Source of the DNA: Globodera rostochiensis
Lineage: Eukaryota; Nematoda; Chromadorea; Rhabditida; Heteroderidae
DNA length: 64,000 nucleotides
Assembly (NCBI GenBank): GCA_018350325.1
Contig: JAEVLN010000005.1
Location: 3,048,142 to 3,112,141, forward strand
Reading direction: 5' to 3'
Every line of letters starts with the position of its first letter. The first letter of the stretch is position 1. The translations under genes were made by a program, and so were the position numbers. The notes beneath the pieces are model-generated. The model searched no databases. It was not told where the DNA came from and was given only the letters and a program-made list of their open reading frames with translations. Below are positions 42,772 to 51,442 of the stretch, one piece after another.

Positions 42772-43542
42772 ATGTCAAATTTGACCGAATACGAGAAACT
42801 GGAAGAGAAAATTGGCTGCTTAAATGAGGACCAGCAGAAGCTCGTTTCCATTGATCAGTTTTTGTTGATGCAAAGTGATCAGAAGGCATTGCTGCAACGA
42901 CTTAATGCACTTGAGCAAAAGCAAACGCTGAATTCTGATCAAAAAGCACTGATTGTGAGTGCAACGATTAGGCGATTTTTGAATTTTATTTTGGGGTTTT
43001 GTTAAAGGAAGAATTGCGTCAGACGAAAGAGGAATTGAAGAACATGAAAGAATCTTTCGGCAAAAAGCTTGAACAAATGGAAGAAAGAGTTGCAAAACTC
43101 GAGCTCGAAAATGTGAATTATTTTCTAATAAAAACATTTTCATTTTATTTTTTTGCCATTTGTTCAGAAGGTACTCCGCGCCGAGCTGGAGAAGTGTCAG
43201 AACAAACAGCAACAGACCGATGAGTTGGCAGAAAAACTAAAGGGTAAATGGAAAGCGTTTGGGTGAGAAAGAATAAAAATTTTGAGGGCCTTTCATTTTT
43301 AAAAAGTCCAGACACCGTCTCTTGGTTACAGGGCGAATTTGACCTCCTCCCGTTCAACCAATTCGAAAGCCCCGGACGCGAATTTGAAAAATTCCAAACC
43401 GACTTTAATATTTATTGTTTTTGCAGACACTGACGGTTTTCTTGTCGATTCTCCCGTCGATTTGTTTCCGTGCGTTTCGTTGGCCAATCCTGGTACCAAA
43501 ATTAAAGCCAACTTTGGGCCGGACTTTGACTACAAATTCTGA
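42772..43542 (+). pseudogene. Coiled-coil gene fused to SPRY tail, SPRY core deleted
   Basis: Exons 42772-42954 ([20 protein letters not shown]), 43008-43112 (LKNMKESFGKKLEQMEERVA) and 43168-43243 (VLRAELEKCQNKQQQTDELA), all in phase. At 43244-43262 the sequence passes straight from a coiled-coil donor (AAGG|GTAAAT) into the last bases of a core SPRY exon (GGAAAGCGTTTGG|GTGAG). The terminal exon 43427-43542 is intact ([19 protein letters not shown] ... DFDYKF, TGA). The RWD, middle and core exons are gone. If the 43244 donor is used it could splice to 43427 and encode a coiled coil with a short SPRY tail; the phase joins (one base plus two), so a shortened protein is conceivable. Confidence 0.8.
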
Positions 43543-43679
43543 TGAAGAAGCCTTTTTTTTCTTTGGAAAGATACGGTCGATGAATTTTATTTAACATTTA
43601 TACAATTCGTTTTGTTTTCAATTTGTCTGATTTGCCTAATTTGTTGTTGTCATTTTGCAAATTTGCTCGATAAAAAAAT

Positions 43680-43960
43680 TACTTTTCGGTAAAATTTGCG
43701 GTGAGGGAGAGGATCCGTGAAATTTTTGACTAATTTTTTTAAGAAACTTGGTCCAACAACTGCAGATGCCAATATTTTTCGTTGATGTGGGGGGGCTGAA
43801 CTTAAATATTAATTAATGAATTCACTTTAAAATTTTCTCATTTTGAATACCAATCAAAACCAAAACAAGAACAGTTTTGGCATTATTTCTGTAAAAATAT
43901 ATGAATTGGCAAACATTTTGGAACCGAATTCGTAGTTAGAAAATGCCGTAAATTTGTTGA
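43680..43960. other. No gene seen
   Basis: AT-rich 3' flank of the preceding copy. 43815-43930 carries GGCAAACATTTTGGAACCGAATTCG wording found beside other SPRY relics. No coding content is seen. Confidence 0.4.
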
Positions 43961-43964
43961 AAAT

Positions 43965-44025
43965 GCCGAAATATTCTTTTGGAATTGGCCTTTCAGCGAG
44001 GACAGTACGATCCCCTGAAAAGTAA
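43965..44025 (-). pseudogene. SPRY middle-exon crumb
   Basis: The minus strand after a tttcag acceptor reads GDRTVLAERPIPKEYFGIF, recognisable as the SVRAEKP...YFEV exon with several substitutions. Isolated. Confidence 0.65.
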
Positions 44026-44099
44026 TTGTGGTGAACTGTTTAATAAAACTTTGTTCTCCAAACTACATAATAATTGTATTATATTTATTTTTCATTTTG

Positions 44100-44541
44100 A
44101 ATTTAATACATTTACCATTCATTTTGAGACGATTTACTTTTTGTTCATTTAATTGAAGGACCGTATAAATGCCAAAAACAAATCAAAAAATTGCGGCCGC
44201 GATTCGATAAGGGTCTGTGTAAAGTCCAGCGGCTAATTAAATGTTCTTCAAATTAACTTTTCCCGCAAATGCTAAATTTAAAAAGTTTAAATTCTGTAAA
44301 TTATTTACAAAACATATTTAAAAAATTGAATTTAAAATATATTTTGGACCTGACAAAGAATAAAAAATAAAATTCACTTTCAATTCCTCGAGCTTCGTTT
44401 GTTCCTCCTCCTGAGCAGCCATGAAAAGGTTGAACTGCTTCCCTATGTTTTGGAAAATGTAATAAAAAACCAATTTTGAGTCAATTATGGGGTAGAATAC
44501 GAATGTTCGGGGCACAAAATGAACGCCCTTTCTCGCAGACA
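44100..44541 (-). pseudogene. Unidentified small membrane-protein gene, decayed
   Basis: Minus-strand pieces in order: MSARKGVHFVPRTFVFYPII (from 44541), then after an acatag acceptor KQFNLFMAAQEEEQTKLEEL (about 44390-44455), then GLYTDPYRIAAAIF, an in-frame TGA, and VLQLNEQKVNRLKMNG with a GTAAATG donor (about 44105-44230). The parts recur at 36.4 kb (inverted) and 40.1 kb, so a real gene family lies behind them, probably with one membrane segment after the acidic exon. I do not recognise it. The stop marks this copy as broken. Confidence 0.4.
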
Positions 44542-44557
44542 TCTGTAAACAGAAGAC

Positions 44558-44680
44558 AAGGGGTAGTCAAAAGGTGTGCATGTGAAAAGCTATTTTTATC
44601 AAAACGGCTAATATTAACAGATTAACTTAGCCGTTGATGAAAATAGCTTTTCACACACCCACCTTTTGACTTCCCCATGC
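44558..44680. repeat. Short hairpin repeat
   Basis: GTCAAAAGGTGTGCATGTGAAAAGCTATTT at the left is the inverse of AAATAGCTTTTCACACACCCACCTTTTGAC at the right, with AACGGCTAA/TTAGCCGTT inside. No target duplication was assigned. Confidence 0.65.
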
Positions 44681-45283
44681 GCCCATTAGGTACCATTCGG
44701 TCAATCGCCTGTGTGTTTCTTAATGGTACTGAAGTGTCCACATTTTTGGGAAAAGGGGTGAATTTTTGGAATTTTTACTCACTTTGTTAAGGGGATTTGC
44801 AACCAAAATTGGAACCTAAACCAAAAAGCAGCAAAAGCATCATTTGACGACACCCTTGAATTCAATTTTATATAAAGCAAGAATTTTCTTTAATTGGATA
44901 TCTGAAACTGTTAAATAGTACAAAAGTCAATATTACTGCATTTTTTGTTGAACAATTTTGTCGAAAAATCACATTAAATATTCATTATTCATTTTTCCAA
45001 AAAAAAATTACAAAAAATTGGCAAAAGTTCACAAAGCTCCCAAACCCACAAAAAGCAACAGATACCCGAGCCCTGCCTTAAACAGTTGTAATGAGCCGGA
45101 ATCCGCTACGCGGTAAAAAACATATTTTTAGACAATTTTCATGAAAAAAATATGTTCCTAAATTTTGGCCAAAAGGGTCCGGCCGCACGGTTTTGTCAAC
45201 TTCGAGGAGCCGTATCTCGGCTCAGAAAAAGTTTTTGATTATTCTTCACTTTTATCGAGCAAATTTGCAATGACAACATCAGA

Positions 45284-46053
45284 TCAAATGCTTTCATTTT
45301 CAGTTTCTAAATCTGATCGGTTAATCTTCCATTGGAAATTGGGGCCAAAGTTAGCTTCAATTTTGCCAGACCCGACCAACGAAACACACGGAAACAAATC
45401 GACGGGAAAAGAGACAAATAAATTGGCGGTGTCTGCAAAATAAATATTAAACAAAAAATCGATGCTTTTTAAAAATGAAATGCCCTCAAAATGTTTATTC
45501 TTTCTCACCCAAACGCTCTCCATTTTTTGTGTAAATAATTTGGCCATTTTTCAAATTGACGCCGCAGCCGACGACGTCGCCGACGCCAAATTTGGGCTTT
45601 CCACCGATGTAACAACGCCCACTGTAGGCGTGGCCACATTCCTCAAATTCGTGACCCCAAAAAATTCCCATGCGGTCGTATGCGTAAGTGCCTTGGAGCA
45701 GTCCAACCAGCCATCCCAATGGCATATGTTTGGTTGCAAGTCCAACGAAAATATTGCTAAATATAATAATATTTTAAAAGCACAGCAAATGTTTTATAAT
45801 ATTTAAAAATTACTTTGGTGCCTTAAGGATTTTCACTTCGAAGTAAGGATTTTTCGACATTGGCTTTTCAGCGCGGACAGAGCCCCACTCTGAAATTGAG
45901 TTAATTCAAAAATTGTCTAAACTCCTTACATAAACAATCAAATCTTTTAACAGAATAATGTTTACCCGTTTTCTCTCCATTATGTTGGGCAACCAATCGA
46001 CCGGGCTCAGAGAGCGCGAGGTTGTGGTGACATGCCGTGGAATCCCAGCGATT
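45284..46053 (-). CDS. SPRY domain gene, 5' part missing
   Basis: Minus-strand exons: 45966-46053 ([20 protein letters not shown]), 45814-45889 ([20 protein letters not shown]), 45509-45756 ([20 protein letters not shown] ... [20 protein letters not shown]) and 45284-45432 ([19 protein letters not shown] ... NFQWKI). All SPRY exons are open and splice in phase. The usual stop is displaced, so the C terminus runs on about 12 residues ([12 protein letters not shown]). Upstream of 46053 there is only repeat DNA (GC hairpin, C run), so start codon and coiled coil are absent or far away. Either a 5'-truncated pseudogene or the 3' part of a gene with a distant first exon. Confidence 0.75.
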
Positions 46054-46079
46054 CTGTTTGAAAGGGAAATAAAAATGTT

Positions 46080-47290
46080 GGCATTTTGTAAAAATTTGGA
46101 CCTCAAAGGGGATCGGCGCCTATCGGCACCGCCGACCCCCGCACACCAGCAGAAATGACCCCCCCCCCCATTTTTAAAACGATTAAAAGATTTTTCTAGG
46201 GAGGGGCGGTCCGAATCCGACCTCTATTTCGACCAACCCGAAAACCCTTTTTTATCAGAAATGCAAAAATTTCCTTGAAAAAATTTCGGATTTCGGATTC
46301 CGGAAAAATTTCGGGATTTTCGTGAATTCGGATTTAAAAATCCTTTCGGATTTTTGGTTTTCCGGAATTTCGGAATTCGGATTTTATTTTCCGATTTTGC
46401 CTAATTTTGATTTAATTTTAGAAAGGCGCCACATCACGATCGGAAAAAAGTAGTTTTGAAAATCAATTTTCGAAATCTGGAAAACTCTATTGATTTTTAT
46501 TTGGGTAACCGTTGCCAACCGAGGGTGGTTAACGGTTATGGGATTTTGAGGACGGGCGGTTACGGTTATGAAAATTGGTAACCGTGCACAAAGGGCTGGG
46601 CAAAATCGGAAAATAAAATCCGAAACCCGAAATTTCCGAAACCCCAAAAATCCGAAACGATTTAAAATCTGAAAACCCAAAAATCCGAAACGATTTAAAA
46701 TCCGAAAACCCAAAAATCCCGAAATTTCCGAAATATCCGAAACCCGAAATTTTTTTTCCAATGGGAAATTTTGCATTTTTGATTTTAAAAAAAGGTTTTT
46801 TTCTATCTTATTGACGATGCCAAGGACAAAAAATTTCACAATTTTGCCATTCGAATTTTCGGCAATTTTTAGGAATGGGAGGAGCCCGGCGGTGCCGAGA
46901 GGCGCCGCCGGGGAAATTCGAAAATTTTAAACGAATCTTGTAAAAAAAATTGGTCTCGAAAATTACAATTTTGCAAAGTAAAGGGCCCTCTATGGTGTTT
47001 TTTTAATCAAAAACTAACATTTCGTCCGCAATTATAAAATTAAATTTTCCGAATGATGCTTTTTGAATGATTTTGTGGGTAAAATTGTTTTTAAAAATTT
47101 AGAATAAAAAAGTTGTTCGAATTTGGTTCCGGGATTCGAAATGGTCAAAATGGAGGTGAGATTAGGACTCCACTCCTTCGAATACCCCTAGAAAAGTCTT
47201 TTAATCGACTTTGAAAACTATTTTTGAAACACAAATTTTGACAATATTTTGGACAATTTTTACAAAAAATTCGAACCTGCCATTTTTCGT
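46080..47290. repeat. Repeat block with GC hairpins and TTTCGG arrays
   Basis: GC hairpins at about 46108-46130 and 46888-46912 (GGCGGTGCCGAGAGGCGCCG, the loop base changed), TTTCGGATTTC arrays at 46280-46390 and 46595-46760 with a GGGCTGGGCAAAATCGG end, and a C run at 46157-46167. No gene seen. Confidence 0.6.
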
Positions 47291-47294
47291 GCAG

Positions 47295-47384
47295 TTTTTG
47301 GACGCGGCCAATGCAATTGGTGTTGATTCCTTTGGACAACAGCAGCAGACGCGAGGCATGTTTAAGAGGCAAGGCGTAAATTAA
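47295..47384 (+). CDS. Isolated terminal exon of an unknown gene
   Basis: After a cgtgcag acceptor the + strand reads FLDAANAIGVDSFGQQQQTR and a basic tail (GMFKRQGVN) to TAA. It looks like real protein, but I can place no upstream exon and no family. Could be a relic. Confidence 0.3.
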   Translation, partial: FLDAANAIGVDSFGQQQQTRGMFKRQGVN

Positions 47385-47467
47385 CTGAAATTTAAATTCA
47401 ATTTGCTAAAAAAATTTTTCTTTAAATATGTTTTGTCGGAGCCATAAAAATAATTTGGGATTAGTAG

Positions 47468-47630
47468 GCCACCAAAAAGCAACAAAAAAACCGTAAAAAA
47501 CTTTAAATGAAACAGCCAGGCTTTAAACCTCGCATTGTAATTCCAACGGCAAACGCCGACGTCGAATTTGCGACTCATTGTTTAAAGCATCATTAGACAT
47601 TTTATGTTTAGTCTAAAAACTAAAAAACAG
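47468..47630 (-). repeat. Second copy of the 155-bp F-box-like segment
   Basis: Nearly identical to 30740-30895, with the same ATG and RRRRLPLELQCEV followed by a stop. Immediately next to it (47693-47740) is a + strand SPRY tail crumb (TKIEANFG) with a frameshift. Confidence 0.4.
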
Positions 47631-47692
47631 AAAATTAGATCAACGAATAAAAATAATTTAATTTATTTGCGTTATTTAATATACGTTTTTCA

Positions 47693-47742
47693 CCAAAATT
47701 GAAGCCAACTTTGGGACCGGACTTTGACTACAAATTCTGATC
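47693..47742 (+). pseudogene. SPRY terminal-exon crumb
   Basis: About 48 bp nearly identical to 43494-43542 (ACCAAAATTGAAGCCAACTT ... TACAAATTCTGATC). GGACCGGAC replaces GGGCCGGAC and the frame breaks. Confidence 0.75.
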
Positions 47743-48139
47743 AGGAAGATCCGCCCCCCATTATCTCTTAATCAGAGTTCAAAGAACAACGACACAACTG
47801 ACCCATTCAAATATAATTGCCGTAGGGTCTAATTGATCGAATTTAAAATTGTAGTTCGAAAAGCCGAAAAGGTCGAATAGAACAAAAGCACGATTTAATC
47901 AATCAAGTTCGAAAGTTTTTGAATATAAAAGTTAAGATTTTTTACAAATGTCAATTAGGTAGCTCTCCCTGTTTTTTTTTTTCATTTTTTGAGATTAATC
48001 ATTATAATATACGTAATTTGCTACTGCTTTATAAGGTGGGAGGGAGGCCCTAAAAATTCAAACTTTTTTAAATTTCAATTTGAAAATAATTATAGCAAAT
48101 AATAATTAACGCACTTTGCGGTAAATTTCTGATATATAA

Positions 48140-48982
48140 TTGGTAGGGTCCAACAGCGCCAGCGGGGAAATTTTCAGAATTTTCTAACATTTTGTTTAAA
48201 TTTGGTCAAGAATTTCGAGAATTCAGTTTACTTCTGCTGTGGGTGAGAGGGTCGGCGGTGCAGATAGGCGCCGCCGGTGAAATTTTTACAAAAAATGGCA
48301 ATTTTGTTAAGAATTAATGCAAAAATTCAGAAGATGTGGAGTTTTTCAAAAATTATTTTTGTTTGTGCGCATTCTAATTAAAAAATATTGAAAATTATTA
48401 AAAAATGTTCCTTTATGGGGGGGGGGGGGTTGGGGGGGGGGGTGACTAGAGGCAAAATAAAAGTAAATAATTTGTAGCATTCAATCGGATTCGACCCAAC
48501 CAAAGATTTGCTCGGGGTTCGAGCGGCGACCCCGAATTGTACTCCCAATCTTTTGGGAAAAAAATAAACAGTTTAGGGAGTGTCGATAAAATGCTTTAAT
48601 CGACAAAGAAAAAAAAGATAAAGCGATTGAAAACAAATAAATGCATAAAATACTTTGATAAAGGGAAAAAATAAATGATAAAGCGACCCATTAACCGATT
48701 ATTTATGAAAAAAGCGAATTAATGTAAGCGGGTTCGAACCCAACACATAACATAAGACTCACCAAAAAGGGAAACCACTAGGCCACCGACCTACTTGGGA
48801 GAAATAAGTAAAAATGGTGAAATTGTCGCTCGATGATGCCATCATTGGGGGTGTTCATTTAGTCCCGGTTGGTCCCGGTCCCGGCGGGACCAAAAAACCG
48901 GGACTTTCAGTTTTTAAAAAGTCCCGTCCCGACAGGGACTTGAAAAAACCGGGAAATCCCGTCCCGGTCCCGCTCAACCCTA
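48140..48982. mobile_element. 5'-truncated long TAGGGTTG-family element
   Basis: It matches 11890-12410 in order: GC hairpin (48252-48275, CAGATAGG variant), AT tail, G-run block (48418-48442), tRNA-like segment, GATGATGCCATCATT, CCGGGAC words, and the right end CCGGTCCCGCTCAACCCTA. The TAGGGTTG left end is not found. Confidence 0.65.
48720..48798 (-). repeat. tRNA-derived SINE-like segment
   Basis: On the minus strand GTGGCCTAGTGGTTT (A box) and TTGGGTTCGAACCCGC (B box) are well kept, about 35 bases apart. Acceptor pairing and anticodon arm are unclear, so a tRNA-related repeat is likelier than a tRNA gene. Confidence 0.6.
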
Positions 48983-49089
48983 GTTTAAAGTTTGGGCTTC
49001 TCAATAAATTAAATTATCTAAATACTCTGTTTTTGTTCGTGAAAATCAATAAACTTACTTCAGACGATTTAAGAAAAATTTACATAAAT

Positions 49090-49870
49090 CTTGACTAATA
49101 GACGCAAAATCCGAAGTTTTTTAGAAAAAAAAGGTTTTTGTTCTGCGACGTCTCGGACACCAAGGCGATGCCACGAATCAAAAGTTTTTGAACTGGTTCA
49201 ATTCGGCATCAGTCTGTGTTTTGGACCGGTAGCCGGGTGGGGGGGGGGGAGAGGCTGGTGTTGTGATGGCGAACTTTTCTGGGCTAAGCCCTCCTGGGGG
49301 CTTGGTTTTGTCGGGGGCAGGCATCATCAAACGGCGCCAGAATTTGTTTCCTTTTCAATTCCAATGATCCCCTCAACCCCTCCCCCCCCCCCTCCTCCCT
49401 CCTCCCTCCTAGGTAGTCTTCAGCTTAAACTTCTTTGTCCGCTTCTCTTCATCCATTATACTCCATCCTTCTTCCACTTTCATTCATCCAACTCTTGTCC
49501 GCCCCCCCCGAATTCTTTCCATAAACATTGTCATCACATTTGCCCCCCCCCCACTTCATTCAATCGCTTTATTTCCATCCATTCCATCCTTCCCCCCCCG
49601 GCTCTTCTCCGTGGACATTTCGTTGTGTAATCGGCAATCTTCCCATCCCTTTCACATATTTGTCCCCTCCCCCATTCATTAATTCTCTTTGCATCTTTAT
49701 GCTGGGCGCGTTTTTATTCATTTTGGATGAAAACGGACCAATTATCAATTTTTGTATGCACGAAAACATGTTTTAGTCGGGAACTTCATCGATAACCTCA
49801 TTTATTGCCTATTTTGGGTGCTTTTGGACCTTAAATGGGTTTTTTCCTGTTTCTAATTCGGGAAACCCGT
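49090..49870. other. C-rich pyrimidine tract, no clear gene
   Basis: 49365-49680 is almost pure C/T on the + strand with repeated CCCCCCCC and CATTCATTC words. A 179-codon + frame crosses it, but its composition (GWGGGRG, then PPPPPPPSS) is what such a tract gives. No domain recognised. Confidence 0.5.
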
Positions 49871-49878
49871 GTCTTAGT

Positions 49879-50138
49879 CAGGGCTCTCAGATCACCTTCA
49901 AGAAAATATGGCAACCGGCTCCAAAAATATGGCATTTTTATGGCATCGAGGGGTCAAAAATATGGCATTTTTATTGCAGTTTTCTTAAGGGATTTTCAAA
50001 AAAAACAATTTGTTTTTTTGAGAATTTTGCTTCACTTCTTGGGTGAGGGGGTGGCGGTGATTATGGCAAGTGTGGAAATATGGCAAATTTCCAAAATTAT
50101 GGCATTTGCCATAAAAATAGGGCATTCTGAGAGCCCTG
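49879..50138. mobile_element. 260-bp hAT-type MITE with AATATGGCA repeats
   Basis: The ends are CAGGGCTCTCAGA and TCTGAGAGCCCTG, with a perfect gtcttagt duplication (49871-49878, 50139-50146). AAATATGGCA words follow both ends. Decayed relatives: 61865-61960 and 62965-63040. Confidence 0.93.
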
Positions 50139-50416
50139 GTCTTAGTGATTAGTAGGACTTTTATTTTTTAGTTAAAATCTTACAAGTCCTTTATTATTTT
50201 TTAAAGAAATTTTTGAAAAAAGTGCTAAAATAGGCACAATCAATAAAGGTCCAAAAGTGCCAAAATAGGCATTTTTAGGCTCCAAATTGAAATATTTTTA
50301 CGCGAAAAGACCAAAAGCATGTGCAAAAAAATAGGTAAAGCCCTTAAAGCCCTACTCATCGCTCAATCTTCTTCCCAATTCAGCTAAAATAAACATTAAT
50401 TTATAAAATCAAATCA

Positions 50417-50995
50417 ATGGACCAAAATCGATGGGATTCCTCGGCATGTCACTACAAACTCGCGCTCATTGGGCCCGATCAATTGATTGTCCAACGTAAT
50501 GGAGAGGAAGAGGGTAAATATTATTAAGTGTTTAAGTGATTTTAACTCAATTTAGACAATTTTTGAATTAACTCAATTTTCAGATTGGGTCTCTGTCCTT
50601 GCTGAAAAGTCAGTACATAAAACTCCGTACTTCGAAGTGCAAATCCTAGAGGACACAGGGTAATTTATAAAATATAATAAAACATTTGCTAAAATATTAT
50701 TATTATATTTAGCAATATTGCGATTGGACTTGCGACAAAACGAATGCCATTGAACAACCCGGTTGGACTTGACGAAGGCACTTTCGCATACTTAAGCTTG
50801 GGCATTTTTTGTGGTCACGAAGTCGAGGAAAGTTTCTACGGCGCCAATGGGCGTCCTCACATCCAAGGAAAGCCGGAGTTTGGCGCCGGTGACGTCGTCG
50901 GCTGCGGCGTGGATTTGGCAACCAGCCAAATTATTTATACAAAAAACGGCGAGCGTATCCGTCCGCGGATATCCGCATTATTTAAAAATCACTAG
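50417..50995 (+). pseudogene. SPRY gene whose core exon is fused to a transposon
   Basis: Exons 50417-50513 (an ATG gives [20 protein letters not shown]), 50584-50659 (SVLAEKSVHKTPYFEVQILE) and 50713 onward ([18 protein letters not shown] ... [20 protein letters not shown]). At about 50951 the exon passes without a break into the ATCCGTCCGCGGATATCCGC interior of the 8527-type hAT element, adding [11 protein letters not shown] and a stop. The terminal exon is missing. No coiled coil upstream. The fusion removes the last strand of the SPRY fold. Confidence 0.85.
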
Positions 50996-51430
50996 TTTCT
51001 CAAAAGTTTGAAAAAAAAATTTCAAAGCGAGTTTTTTCCAAAATTTAATTTAATTTTTATTTGTAAAAAAAGAAGCAATGTTTCACAACCGGCAATATGT
51101 TTTTTCACATTTTCCGAGAGCGGATCAAAACTGAGCCGTACAGCTAGCTGGCGGCAGAATTTCGCCCAAGTTTTTGTTTGTGAGGGGGCTGGATTTAAAT
51201 ATAATAAAAAAATTCAATTCGAAATTTGCTCGTTTTGAATAGGTCAAAATATTATGAAAATCTTCACAAAATTCGAAAAATAAGGACAAAAATAAGGACG
51301 AAGGCCTCAAATAAGGACAAATCTTACAAACATTTTTAATTTATAAGAATAAGGACAGTTACGACCTCTGCCCTAACAATGTCTGGACATTCACGCCGCT
51401 TTTTTTAAAAATGAATTGACCAAAATTTTA
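50952..51430. repeat. Repeat block between two convergent SPRY genes
   Basis: The left part matches the interior of the 8527 element (GGATATCCGCATTATTT). The right part has AAATAAGGAC and AAGGACAAATCTTAC repeats and ends TAAGGACAGTTACGACCTCTGCCCTA, resembling 9003-9060. Both neighbouring genes lose their terminal exons at this block. Confidence 0.7.
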
Positions 51431-51442
51431 ATTCTTTCTCAC

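Noticed and set aside
42820..43212. Minus-strand 130-codon frame
   Set aside because: Shadow of the + strand coiled-coil exons, whose heptads, start context and splice sites are clear.
46384..46839. 151-codon minus frame with FLGFRILNRFGFLGF repeats
   Set aside because: It is the translation of a TTTCGGATTT repeat array; no family and no paralogue outside the arrays.
49091..49630. 179-codon ORF with glycine- and proline-rich parts
   Set aside because: Composition is that of the C/T-rich tract it crosses; no splice-aware gene structure or domain seen.
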